Source: an uncultured Paenibacillaceae bacterium
GTDB taxonomy: Bacteria > Bacillota > Bacilli > Aneurinibacillales > Aneurinibacillaceae
Direction of reading: 5' to 3'
NCBI GenBank assembly: GCA_937874515.1
Contig: CALNBV010000224.1
Coordinates: forward strand, 1-59,895
DNA length: 59,895 bases
The notes beneath the pieces were generated by a model. It was not told where the DNA came from and ran no database searches. It worked only from the letters and a program-made list of their open reading frames with translations. A program made the position numbers and the translations under genes. The stretch's first letter is position 1; every line of letters begins with the position of its first letter. Positions 8,497 to 16,738 of this stretch are shown piece after piece.

Positions 8497-9204
8497 ATGA
8501 AACCACATAAAATCTTTTATAGTCTATCGCTTCTCGTTCTCATTGGATTTGTCATGGTAATATACAATGCATTTAATGGCAATCCCATAAGCAAATATTA
8601 TGCTACTAAAACCTTAGAAAAATATGTGAAAGAAAACTATCCTGATAAAAAGTTGCAGATTGATCATAGTTACTATAGTGCTACCTCGTCTAAAAATCCC
8701 GGATATGTATTCGAAGTTACGGAAGGGCCTAAGGAACATCAATTTAAATTATGTGGAACGTTCAATTTCACTATATTCTTAGATACCATAAAAATAGAAA
8801 ATTCCGATGAAACTTTTACTAATAAATTAGAAAAAGAAGCAACCAAAGAAATTCAGTCTCTTTTAACGAACTATGTAAAACCACCATTTTCAGTTAGTGT
8901 AACCCTTGTGGTCCGAAAAGACCAGGTTCCTCCCAATAGCAACTGGAGCAAGGATATGAAGATGGAGAATTTCTCAATCCATGTATCTTTGGCATCGCCA
9001 AATATAAAAAAAGAGGATTTATTGAAAAATGCGAAAACCATACAGGCTGCTTTAAATGAGCATGGGTATCCCTATAACGAGGTTATACTCAGTGGGTCAT
9101 CGGAACCTGAAGGAGATAACCATTCCTCTAATAGCAAATTCCAAATTACGTTTAAGAAAGACACACAACTGCAAGAAAAGGATATCATTACCTTCAATTT
9201 TTAA
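8497..9204 (+). CDS. YfjL-like membrane-anchored protein, paralogue 1
   Basis: First of three tandem paralogues. One N-terminal membrane segment (about residues 7-24) precedes an extracytoplasmic domain opening with NGNPISKYYATKTLEKY. The opening pattern NGNPxSK followed by a YP-K block resembles the YfjL-like family of Bacillus, whose function is unknown. 235 residues. It starts four bases after the anti-sigma stop, so it is likely in the same operon and a candidate target or effector of that sigma factor. I found no enzymatic motif. Confidence 0.6.
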   Translation: MKPHKIFYSLSLLVLIGFVMVIYNAFNGNPISKYYATKTLEKYVKENYPDKKLQIDHSYYSATSSKNPGYVFEVTEGPKEHQFKLCGTFNFTIFLDTIKIENSDETFTNKLEKEATKEIQSLLTNYVKPPFSVSVTLVVRKDQVPPNSNWSKDMKMENFSIHVSLASPNIKKEDLLKNAKTIQAALNEHGYPYNEVILSGSSEPEGDNHSSNSKFQITFKKDTQLQEKDIITFNF

Positions 9205-9234
9205 GATTGATTGTAATAGAGGTGAGGGATCGTT

Positions 9235-9975
9235 ATGAAAAAAAAGAAAACAGGATATATCCTATTACTCATTTTACTAATTGGTGTTGTACTGTTTGTT
9301 TATCATGAATTGAACAGTAATCCCTTGAGTAAGTACTATACAACAAAGGTGTTAGAAAACTACTTAAAGGAAACCTACCCCAATAAAGAGTTACGAATTG
9401 ATGAAGCTATTTATTTGGCTAATCGTAAAGTATATTCAATGAAAGTCACTGAGATTATTACTACATCTTCAAAAGAAAGAATTCCTAAGAAACATGAATT
9501 TATTTTAAGGGGTACGTTTAAACCCACTGTAATTATTGATAGCATATACATGGCTAATTTGGACCGGGATTTAATGACGAAACTGGAAAAAGAGGCAGGA
9601 AAAGAAATTCAATCACTATTAAGTAAACATGTTACATCTCTGGATCATGTAAGTGCAGGGTTTGAAATCCAAAAGGGTGAGATCCCACCTGATACCCGGT
9701 GGAGCAAAGATTTAAAATTGAAACATCCAGTTTCCTTATTTATTGTTTTAAATTCAAAAGGTGCATCGAAAGAAGATGTATTAAAAGATGCTAAAGAAAT
9801 TCAGTCTATTTTAAATAAAAATGGATATACCTACCGTTCTGTTGGTATCAATTCAAGTGTATTTCAAGGCGAAGAGGTCCATGAGCTTACATATTCAACT
9901 AGTTTTAAAAGGGATACAGAACTGAAATTAAGAGATATAGAAGAGCACAATAAAGGAAAGGGGTTGCCAAAGTGA
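9235..9975 (+). CDS. YfjL-like membrane-anchored protein, paralogue 2
   Basis: Same design as its neighbours: a basic N-terminus, one membrane segment (about residues 8-24), then NSNPLSKYYTTKVLENY and the repeated LEKEAGKEIQSLLS block near residue 120. 246 residues. ATG 9235 follows GAGGTGAGG. Its TGA overlaps the GTG start of paralogue 3 by four bases, so the two are coupled. Function unknown. Confidence 0.6.
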   Translation: MKKKKTGYILLLILLIGVVLFVYHELNSNPLSKYYTTKVLENYLKETYPNKELRIDEAIYLANRKVYSMKVTEIITTSSKERIPKKHEFILRGTFKPTVIIDSIYMANLDRDLMTKLEKEAGKEIQSLLSKHVTSLDHVSAGFEIQKGEIPPDTRWSKDLKLKHPVSLFIVLNSKGASKEDVLKDAKEIQSILNKNGYTYRSVGINSSVFQGEEVHELTYSTSFKRDTELKLRDIEEHNKGKGLPK

Positions 9976-10712
9976 AAAAACGTAAAATCGTATTTAGTGT
10001 GCTGGCGTTATTGTTAATAGGATTTGTTTTATTTGTTTATAACGAGTTTAACGGGAATCCCATAAGTAAGTATTTTGCTACGCAAAAGTTAGAAAGTTAT
10101 TTAAAAGAGACGTACCCGAAAAAAGAGTTTAGGGTTGACCCAGGCTCTTATAATTTCAAGGATAAAGCATTTCCATATAATGTAATTGAAATTGGTAGTA
10201 CAAATTCAGATAATAGTGGACCTAAGGAATATCGATTTGAATTGAGAGGATTTATTAAACCAACTGTTCAAATGGACGGAATTTACACAGAAAATTTGGA
10301 TCAGGATTTAATGGCGAAAATAGGGAAAGAAGCCGGTGGAGAAATTAAGACTCTATTATCTCAGGAGTTAAAAACAATCATTAGTGTTGATGTATATGTT
10401 GAATTTCTCAAAGGAACGTTCCCAGTAGATAGCCATTGGAACAAGTCTATGAAATTTGAAAAGCCTGTATGGATGCATATTTACCTGGATGCAACCAATG
10501 CAACGAAGGAACAAGTATTTGAGGATGTACTGAAATTACAGGCAACATTGAATAAACATGGGTATGAGTATGATAGTGTGAATATAAATGCAAATGTGAT
10601 TGGGGATCCAAAATTATCAGGTAAAGATGATATAGGGTATGTTAAATTCGCAACATCCTTTAAAAAGAATGAAGTATTGAAATTAAAAGATGTTAAGGAG
10701 TTTAATCAATAA
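9972..10712 (+). CDS. YfjL-like membrane-anchored protein, paralogue 3
   Basis: Third copy, 246 residues. One membrane segment (about residues 7-23) is followed by NGNPISKYFATQKLESY and an IGKEAGGEIKTLLS block matching paralogue 2. The GTG at 9972 overlaps the previous stop (GTGA). It is the last gene of the five-gene sigma/anti-sigma/paralogue operon and is followed by a terminator. The copies have diverged throughout, so the duplications are not recent. Confidence 0.6.
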   Translation: MKKRKIVFSVLALLLIGFVLFVYNEFNGNPISKYFATQKLESYLKETYPKKEFRVDPGSYNFKDKAFPYNVIEIGSTNSDNSGPKEYRFELRGFIKPTVQMDGIYTENLDQDLMAKIGKEAGGEIKTLLSQELKTIISVDVYVEFLKGTFPVDSHWNKSMKFEKPVWMHIYLDATNATKEQVFEDVLKLQATLNKHGYEYDSVNINANVIGDPKLSGKDDIGYVKFATSFKKNEVLKLKDVKEFNQ

Positions 10713-10719
10713 AGAGGGG

Positions 10720-10748
10720 GGGATAGGACACTAGGTTCTATCCCTTTT
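10720..10748 (+). terminator. Terminator after the YfjL-like genes
   Basis: GGGATAG (10720-10726) pairs with CTATCCC (10738-10744) and is followed by TTTT. The T run is short. Confidence 0.6.
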
Positions 10749-10824
10749 CCTATGTTCCACTTAAAGAATTTACAAAATTCTTATAGTATAAGTGCAACTA
10801 AAGCTTCTCCTGCGCCTTAAAAGG

Positions 10825-10847
10825 CTTGGCGAAGCCAAGTTTTTTTT
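10825..10847 (+). terminator. Free-standing terminator hairpin
   Basis: CTTGGC-GAA-GCCAAG followed by eight T is a textbook intrinsic terminator. No gene ends within 100 bp except paralogue 3, which already has a terminator. It may be a back-up terminator or the 3' end of a short RNA from the 10750-10825 region, but I see no convincing promoter there. Confidence 0.75.
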
Positions 10848-10862
10848 ATTCTTAGCATCTAT

Positions 10863-10892
10863 CTGATTAAAGGGGATAAAGGTGATAAGGGT
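10863..10892 (+). repeat. Interspersed repeat copy R4
   Basis: CTGATTAAAGGGGATA followed by AAGGTGATAAGGGT, a full copy of the intergenic motif. It lies between the free-standing terminator and the padR promoter. Confidence 0.8.
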
Positions 10893-10923
10893 TGATAAAG
10901 TGGCGCGCCAAATAAACATATAC

Positions 10924-10976
10924 CTTGTAATGCAAGATATACAGTGCTATATTAAATACAACACTTGCAATGCAAG
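10924..10976 (+). promoter_or_regulatory. padR promoter with two palindromic operators
   Basis: TTGTAA (10925-10930), a 17-bp spacer and TATATT (10948-10953) form a sigma-A promoter. Two palindromes flank the -10: CTTGTAATGCAAG (10924-10936, over the -35) and CTTGCAATGCAAG (10964-10976, just downstream of the start site). They lie exactly 40 bp apart, in phase on the helix. This is a strong candidate for autorepression by the PadR protein encoded immediately downstream. Confidence 0.75.
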
Positions 10977-10997
10977 GTAATGAAATGGGGTGAACAG

Positions 10998-11327
10998 GTG
11001 GCTGATTCATCACAAATGTTAAAGGGAATTTTAGATGGCTGTATCTTATCCATTATTCAAGAAGGGGAGATTTACGGCTACGAATTAGCGGAAAAATTGC
11101 AGGGCTATGGGTTTCACTCCTTTAGTGAGGGAACCATTTATCCTTTATTGCTGCGTATGCAAAAGGAAAATCTTGTAACAACTACCTTAAAAAAATCTAC
11201 AGCTGGACCCAAGAGAAAATATTACTCCTTAACAACGAAAGGGGAAGAAGAATTGGAACAGTTTAAATTGCGGTGGGAAGAGATCAGTTTGGCAGTAAAT
11301 AACGTAATGAACAAAGGGGGGCACTAA
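10998..11327 (+). CDS. PadR-family transcriptional regulator
   Basis: A winged-helix repressor of the PadR family, about 109 residues. The typical N-terminus LKGILDGCILSIIQEGEIYGYELAEKL is interrupted by no gaps, and the recognition-helix region SEGTIYPLLLRMQKENLV follows. The GTG start at 10998 is chosen for the GGGGTG six bases upstream; earlier in-frame starts fall inside the operator. It is followed directly by a HAAS-domain membrane protein, the usual PadR partner. It probably represses its own two-gene operon through the paired palindromes upstream. Confidence 0.9.
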   Translation: MADSSQMLKGILDGCILSIIQEGEIYGYELAEKLQGYGFHSFSEGTIYPLLLRMQKENLVTTTLKKSTAGPKRKYYSLTTKGEEELEQFKLRWEEISLAVNNVMNKGGH

Positions 11328-11328
11328 G

Positions 11329-12090
11329 TTGTTATCGCAAAAGGCTGAACAGTTTTTGATAGAGTTGCGGATGTATTTAATCCAGCGAGGAAAAAAAGAT
11401 CAAGATATTCAGGAAATCATAGATGAATTGGAAGCACATCTCATTGAAGCTGAACAAAATGGGAAAAATATTGATGATATTATCGGTAAAAGCCCAAAAC
11501 AATATATGAAAAGCATCGGCGAATCCTTGCCTTTTGATAAGAAGCAAATGTTCACTCTGGTACCGATGTCGATTCTTCTCGTACTTGCAATTTTGAGTTA
11601 TTCCCCAGCTATTTACGGAGAATTCTCCTTATCTAAAAATATGCTGTTTTTTGGTTCTATTATGGTTGTTTTATCCTTTGCACTTTTTTCGGTATTTCTT
11701 TTTAAGGGTGCCCCTAAATTAGTCAAATCACTTGTTTGGTTAATCGTCCTTAATATTGCTGTGTCCCTATTTGTTGCAGGTGTTTGGGTCGCTTTTTATT
11801 TCTGGTTGCAGGACCAACCGGATACTCTTCTTTTTACAGCTACTGAAACGCAAAATTATATGATTGTGGCGGCTTGTGTCATTATTTTCATTGCATTCTC
11901 TATCTATTCAAAATCCTGGATTATCATTTTCATGGCACTTTCCTTTTCCATTGCCCCCATTGGCAATCGTTTTATTCCTGAGGAAATTAATAAAGACCCA
12001 TTCTTTATTACCATTGCAGGTATACTTGGATCAATTATCACTATTGTAATCCTTGTCTTTTTGTTTAAAAGGGCAAATAAAGCAGGGTAG
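11329..12090 (+). CDS. HAAS (DUF1700-like) domain membrane protein
   Basis: An N-terminal helical HAAS-type domain (about residues 1-65, with ELRMYLIQRGKKDQDIQEII and ELEAHL) is followed by about six hydrophobic helices. 253 residues. The TTG start follows AAAGGGGGG. Such proteins are usually encoded next to PadR regulators; the molecular role is not established. It lies one base after padR, so they form an operon. A GGTAGAC..GTCTACC hairpin overlaps the stop and may act as a weak terminator. Confidence 0.75.
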   Translation: MLSQKAEQFLIELRMYLIQRGKKDQDIQEIIDELEAHLIEAEQNGKNIDDIIGKSPKQYMKSIGESLPFDKKQMFTLVPMSILLVLAILSYSPAIYGEFSLSKNMLFFGSIMVVLSFALFSVFLFKGAPKLVKSLVWLIVLNIAVSLFVAGVWVAFYFWLQDQPDTLLFTATETQNYMIVAACVIIFIAFSIYSKSWIIIFMALSFSIAPIGNRFIPEEINKDPFFITIAGILGSIITIVILVFLFKRANKAG

Positions 12091-12160
12091 ACCTTGTCAG
12101 TCTACCTCTCCCTCTTTTCCCTCCTGCAATTTCTTGAGATTTCCCCCTGAAAAACCTGTC

Positions 12161-12190
12161 CTGATTCATAGGGATAAATGTAATAAGGAA
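12161..12190 (+). repeat. Interspersed repeat copy R5 (diverged)
   Basis: CTGATTCATAGGGATA followed by AATGTAATAAGGAA is a weaker match to the 30-bp motif, in the 297-bp spacer before ftsE. The rest of that spacer holds only the ftsE promoter region. Confidence 0.6.
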
Positions 12191-12307
12191 AACACCTCCA
12201 GTCCAAAAAAACACGTCCAAATATTTGTCAACCCATTATTCTAGTAAAATGTGTAAATTTATTCACAAAAAATATGCCATAAATTGTCGTTTTCTCATAG
12301 TTGATAG

Positions 12308-12316
12308 TGTTATAAT
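12308..12316 (+). promoter_or_regulatory. Extended -10 promoter of ftsEX
   Basis: TGTTATAAT is a perfect extended -10, about 70 bp before the ftsE start. No good -35 lies at 17 bp. Confidence 0.5.
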
Positions 12317-12387
12317 AGAAAGCGGACTTGCAATTGGTGTCATTTCCTCGGAAATAAAAGAATAAAAAAGTAGTTTGGGTGATAATT

Positions 12388-13074
12388 TTGATCATTATGC
12401 AAAATGTTGGTAAGACATATGCAAATGGAACAGTGGCTCTGCATGCTATTAATGTCGAAATTGGAGCCGGTGAGTTTGTGTATGTGGTTGGCCCTAGTGG
12501 GGCTGGAAAGTCGACTTTTATTAAGTTGATGTATCGGGAAGAGAAGGCGAGTCTTGGCGAAATTTTTATCAATGGTTTTCACGTTCACCAGTTGCAAGAG
12601 AAAGACATTCCCTTTCTTCGTCGAGGAATCGGGGTTGTGTTTCAAGATTTTAAGTTGCTTCCCCGTTTGACAGTGTTTGAGAATGTTGCCTTTGCCTTAG
12701 AGGTAATAGAAACAGATCCTCAGGAAATCAAGTCCAAAGTGATGGAAGTGCTAGAGTTAGTAGGTTTGGCCAATAAAGCAAGAAATTTGCCGAGCCAGCT
12801 TTCAGGGGGAGAACAGCAACGGGTAGCCGTAGCGAGGGCCCTTGTGAATCGCCCCAGCCTGGTTATTGCTGACGAACCCACAGGGAATCTGGATCCAGAC
12901 ACCTCCGACGACATCATGAATTTATTCGCAGAAATCAACCAGAATGGCACAACAGTTGTCATGGCGACCCATAATAAAGAAATTGTAAACAGCATGAAAA
13001 ATCGGGTTATTGCCTTTGAGGGTGGCCATATTGTCCGGGATGAACTGAAAGGGGAATACGGCTATGCCTATTAA
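12388..13074 (+). CDS. ftsE: Cell division ATP-binding protein FtsE
   Basis: The ABC-type ATPase that works with FtsX to switch on peptidoglycan hydrolysis during division or elongation. Walker A GPSGAGKST lies near residues 35-43, the signature LSGGEQQRVAVARAL near 140, and Walker B LVIADEPTGNLD near 160. The TTG at 12388 gives MIIMQNVGKTY and the usual 228 residues, with GGTGA upstream; a GTG nine bases earlier is the alternative. It overlaps ftsX by 11 bases. Confidence 0.97.
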   Translation: MIIMQNVGKTYANGTVALHAINVEIGAGEFVYVVGPSGAGKSTFIKLMYREEKASLGEIFINGFHVHQLQEKDIPFLRRGIGVVFQDFKLLPRLTVFENVAFALEVIETDPQEIKSKVMEVLELVGLANKARNLPSQLSGGEQQRVAVARALVNRPSLVIADEPTGNLDPDTSDDIMNLFAEINQNGTTVVMATHNKEIVNSMKNRVIAFEGGHIVRDELKGEYGYAY

Positions 13075-13966
13075 CAAACAAGCCCTGGGACGCCATATCC
13101 GGGAAGGCACAAGAAGTTTATTTCGAAATGGTTGGATGACAGTTGCTTCAGTAAGTGCTGTGGCAATTACCCTTCTGATTGTTGGCGTGTTTTTAACTTT
13201 TGCTTTTAATGTAAACCACATTGTCAGTTCTATAGAAAATGATGTCGAAGTAAAGGCATATTTAGATGTAACAGTTGACCGTAATACGGCAAAACAACAT
13301 GTGGAAGCTGAATTGAAAAAGTTAGATGGAGTCGAACAAATTACTTTTATTACGAAAGAAGAAGGGTTAAAAAATTTCAAGGCTAAGTTTGGGGAAAAAG
13401 GGGATTTATTAAATTCTCTTGAAAAGGACAATTTTTTACCAGATTCTTTTGTTGTAAAAGCAGAAACACCTCAAAAGACCGAAGAACTTGGGCAAAAAAT
13501 CAAAACGATTAAATATGTGAAGAAGATTAATACTGGTGGGGATACCACGAAGAAGCTGTTTGCTGTGACATCCTTAGTTCGGACCGTTGGCTTGGTTTTT
13601 GTAATCGGCCTTGGTTTTACAGCGATTTTCCTCATCTCCAATACGATTAAAATAACAATTATGGCTCGTCAAAATGAAATCGAAATTATGAAACTAGTAG
13701 GTGCAACCAACAACTTTATTCGCTGGCCCTTTTTCGTAGAGGGGACATTGATCGGGTTTGTGGGTGCTTTAATTCCAATATTGATTATTCTCGTAGGTTA
13801 TGCCTATTTACAACGCTATATTCAAGTACAACTTTCCCTCTATTTTCTAGATTTACTACCTCTGTATCCCTTAATTTTACAAATTTCTCTTATCCTCATT
13901 GGGATTGGTCTTTTCATCGGTGTTTGGGGAAGTTTAATTTCCGTCCGTCGTTTCTTACGTATTTAA
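13064..13966 (+). CDS. ftsX: Cell division protein FtsX
   Basis: The permease-like partner of FtsE, 300 residues. It has a transmembrane segment at about 25-47, an extracellular domain (about 50-170) that contacts the hydrolase, then three helices (about 180-295). The cytosolic MARQNEIEIMKLVGATNNFIRWPF motif, broken across residues 205-228, is typical of MacB/FtsX coupling helices. It overlaps ftsE. An M23 hydrolase gene follows after 74 bp, the expected target of FtsEX control. Confidence 0.96.
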   Translation: MPINKQALGRHIREGTRSLFRNGWMTVASVSAVAITLLIVGVFLTFAFNVNHIVSSIENDVEVKAYLDVTVDRNTAKQHVEAELKKLDGVEQITFITKEEGLKNFKAKFGEKGDLLNSLEKDNFLPDSFVVKAETPQKTEELGQKIKTIKYVKKINTGGDTTKKLFAVTSLVRTVGLVFVIGLGFTAIFLISNTIKITIMARQNEIEIMKLVGATNNFIRWPFFVEGTLIGFVGALIPILIILVGYAYLQRYIQVQLSLYFLDLLPLYPLILQISLILIGIGLFIGVWGSLISVRRFLRI

Positions 13967-14040
13967 ATCTATTAAGAAAACTTGGCTCGCGTCAGGCTAA
14001 AAATAAAGTTTGGGAGAACGAGTTTTACTGGAGGAACGTA

Positions 14041-15138
14041 ATGAAAAAGAGAGTGATAATTCCCTTAGTTACTGCTGTAGCCTTTGCATTGGGGACACCA
14101 ATGTCTACTTATGCAGAAAGCAGCCGTTTACAAATCTTAAATCAACAAATCAAAGAAAAAGAAGCAATCAAGTCTACGGAACAAAAAGAATTAAATGCCA
14201 TAAGTGGCAAGGTCGCTGCTTCGGAAAGCCAATTAGCATCTATTCAAAAGCAGGTTGCTAATCTTAAAGCGAAGTCACAACAGGCGGAAAAAGACCAGCA
14301 AGCAGCAAAAGAACGGGTGAAACAACGGGAAGAGATCTTAAAGAAACGGATTTCTGCCATGTATGAGGCAGGAGATGATTCTTACATAGATGTGCTGCTA
14401 GGGGCGAAAAATTTCGGGGATTTCGTAGAGCGTTTGGAATTTTTGAAACTGATTGTTGAACAGGATACACAAATTTTAGAAGAAAATAAAAGAGACATTG
14501 ATTTAATAGAAGTGAAGAAAAAAGAAATTGCATCAAGCCTGGCAACCGTGAGGGAAAAGGAAAGGGAATACGAAAAAGTAGCAAGGGGTTTAAATGCGCA
14601 AAAATCAGATCAAGAGCGAGTGGTTAATCGCCTTAAGTCTCAAATTCATGAGTTAAATGAAGCGAAACAAGATGAAATAAATGCGGCTATGTCTGTGGTA
14701 AACCAGGGAGCAAGCAATTATTCTAGTTCTGGTGCAAAATATACCGGGGGTCAATTTGTGTGGCCTGTCCGTGGAACTATTACTTCTTACTATGGCTATC
14801 GTTCTGATCCCTTTAACGGGCGCAGCAGTTATCATGATGGATTAGATATTGCGGCTCCTGGTGGAACTCCTATTCATGCTGCAGCAAGCGGAACCGTTAC
14901 TTTTGCGGGCACAATGAATGGATACGGCAATGTTGTTATCATCTTCCACGGAAATGGGTTAAGCAGTTTTTATGCCCATATTCGAAATGGGGGCATTAAA
15001 GTTTCTAAAGGCCAATCTGTTAGCCAGGGCCAATATATCGCCCAGGTCGGCAGCACGGGAAGGTCTACGGGGAACCATCTCCATTTTTCTGTAATAAAAA
15101 ATGGTTCAAAAGTTGACCCCATGTCCTATTTGCGATAA
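14041..15138 (+). CDS. Secreted M23 peptidoglycan hydrolase with coiled coil (EnvC/PcsB-like)
   Basis: A signal peptide (residues 1 to about 24, ending TYAES) precedes a long coiled coil (about 25-215) and a lysostaphin-type M23 domain. Zinc ligands are visible: His265 and Asp269 in HDGLD, and the HLH at 346-348. 366 residues. ATG 14041 follows GGAGGAACG; the frame upstream is untranslated. Its position next to ftsEX and its coiled coil fit an endopeptidase activated by FtsX at the cell surface. Zn ligands are intact, so it is probably itself catalytic, not merely an activator. Confidence 0.88.
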   Translation: MKKRVIIPLVTAVAFALGTPMSTYAESSRLQILNQQIKEKEAIKSTEQKELNAISGKVAASESQLASIQKQVANLKAKSQQAEKDQQAAKERVKQREEILKKRISAMYEAGDDSYIDVLLGAKNFGDFVERLEFLKLIVEQDTQILEENKRDIDLIEVKKKEIASSLATVREKEREYEKVARGLNAQKSDQERVVNRLKSQIHELNEAKQDEINAAMSVVNQGASNYSSSGAKYTGGQFVWPVRGTITSYYGYRSDPFNGRSSYHDGLDIAAPGGTPIHAAASGTVTFAGTMNGYGNVVIIFHGNGLSSFYAHIRNGGIKVSKGQSVSQGQYIAQVGSTGRSTGNHLHFSVIKNGSKVDPMSYLR

Positions 15139-15188
15139 TCTTTCCATATAATAAGGGAAGAAGTCGTTGTCAAAAGGGGTGCTTAGGT

Positions 15189-16634
15189 GTGCAAATTAAA
15201 CGGCGTACCCTTGTGGGGATTATCCTTGTTACGATTCTTTCCACAAGCGTACTAACCCTAGCTAGTCTGAAGTTTGCTGTACAAACCTTTGGAGTGCAAG
15301 TTCCATTTTTGCAATCTGCCAATGTTGGAAATCTAGGTGCAGATTTCAAAAAAATTGCCGAAGCACTTTCGATTATCGAAAAAGATGCCCTGGAAAAAGT
15401 AGACCGAGTTAAGTTAATTGATGGTGCCATCGAAGGGATGATTAAACAATTAGATGATCCCTATTCTACTTATTTAAATCCAAAAGCTGCGGGAGATTTT
15501 CATTCCTCTCTCCAATCGAGCTTTCAGGGAATTGGTGCGGAAGTAACATTGAAAAACGGGAAAGTTACCATTGTTTCCCCCTTTAAAGGATCGCCAGCAG
15601 AAAAAGCAGGCTTGCGTCCAGAGGATCAAATTATTAGTGTGGACGGAAAAAGTGTGGAAGGCCTCAGCCTAACAGATGCGGTAAGTAAGATTCGTGGGCC
15701 AAAAGGGTCCAAGGTTATTCTCGAAATTACGCGTGCGGGTTTGAATACCCCCATGAACATTACCGTTGTTCGTGATGAAATTCCTATTATTACAGTTTAC
15801 TCTAGTGTGATTGACCAGGGTGGCAAGAAAATAGGCAAGATTGAAATTACCCAGTTTTCTACGGAAACTGCAAATGATTTTAAAAAGCAGCTGGCTGAAT
15901 TAGAGGGCAAAGGGATTCAAGGATTGATTGTGGATGTTCGGGGAAATCCCGGGGGTCTTTTAAATTCCGTAATTAATATTGCCAATGATCTTGTGCCAAA
16001 GGGAGGCACCATTGTTAAGATTGAATATAGCGATGGCAAAAAGGAATCTTTCGCTTCGGAAAATCGCAATGGCAAATATCCCATTGTTGTTTTAGCGGAT
16101 AAAGGAAGTGCCAGTGCGGCGGAGATTCTTGCTGCTGCCATGAAGGAAAATGGTTCCAAAGTAATTGGAACATCCACCTTTGGCAAGGGTACGGTGCAAA
16201 ATACTCAGAACTTGTCTGACCAAAGCCAATTAAAGTTAACCATTGCTAAATGGCTAACACCAGATGGAAATTGGATTCATAAAAAGGGATTGGCACCGAG
16301 TATTACGGTTGAACAACCTTCATACTTTAAAGCTGTTTCTCTTCCTGCCAATAAAACGTTGCAAAAAGAGATGAATGGAACAGAAGTGCAAAATCTCCAA
16401 CTCATTTTAAATGGTTTAGGTTATAACCCAGGACGCACTGATGGCTATTTTGATACAGGAACAGAAACGGCCGTGAAAAACTTCCAGGGAAAAATGAAGT
16501 TAGAGCAAACAGGTAAAGTTGAAGGCAAAACCGCTGAATTATTGCAAACAGAATTGTTGAATAAAATGAAAGATCCGAAGAATGATGCCCAATTGCAAAA
16601 AGCAATTGAAGTGATGGTGGATTTGGTGAAATAA
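15189..16634 (+). CDS. ctpB: Carboxy-terminal processing serine protease (CtpB-like, S41)
   Basis: An exported PDZ protease anchored by an N-terminal membrane segment (about residues 8-28). A PDZ domain (about 100-180) is followed by the S41 core with Ser309 in GSASAAE and Lys333 in FGKGTVQ, the Ser-Lys dyad. A C-terminal peptidoglycan-binding domain (about 400-470, LQLILNGLGYNPGRTDGYFD) ends the protein. The GTG start follows AAAGGGGTG. 481 residues, as in B. subtilis CtpB, which cleaves SpoIVFA to activate late sigma-K. The adjacent minJ-like gene matches the Bacillus order. Confidence 0.92.
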   Translation: MQIKRRTLVGIILVTILSTSVLTLASLKFAVQTFGVQVPFLQSANVGNLGADFKKIAEALSIIEKDALEKVDRVKLIDGAIEGMIKQLDDPYSTYLNPKAAGDFHSSLQSSFQGIGAEVTLKNGKVTIVSPFKGSPAEKAGLRPEDQIISVDGKSVEGLSLTDAVSKIRGPKGSKVILEITRAGLNTPMNITVVRDEIPIITVYSSVIDQGGKKIGKIEITQFSTETANDFKKQLAELEGKGIQGLIVDVRGNPGGLLNSVINIANDLVPKGGTIVKIEYSDGKKESFASENRNGKYPIVVLADKGSASAAEILAAAMKENGSKVIGTSTFGKGTVQNTQNLSDQSQLKLTIAKWLTPDGNWIHKKGLAPSITVEQPSYFKAVSLPANKTLQKEMNGTEVQNLQLILNGLGYNPGRTDGYFDTGTETAVKNFQGKMKLEQTGKVEGKTAELLQTELLNKMKDPKNDAQLQKAIEVMVDLVK

Positions 16635-16669
16635 ATTAAAAGCAGGAACTTCAATCATTCCTGTCGAAA

Positions 16670-16705
16670 AAATAACCACAGCGAGCTTTTCGCTGTGGTT
16701 ATTTT
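16670..16705 (+). terminator. Terminator after ctpB
   Basis: AATAACCACAGCGA pairs perfectly with TCGCTGTGGTTATT around a short loop; a T-rich tail follows. Confidence 0.85.
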
Positions 16706-16738
16706 CATTTCGCTATTTTCCATGATGGGGGACTATAT

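Noticed and set aside
13924..14040. N-terminal extension of the M23 hydrolase overlapping ftsX
   Set aside because: The signal peptide and a strong ribosome site place the start at 14041.
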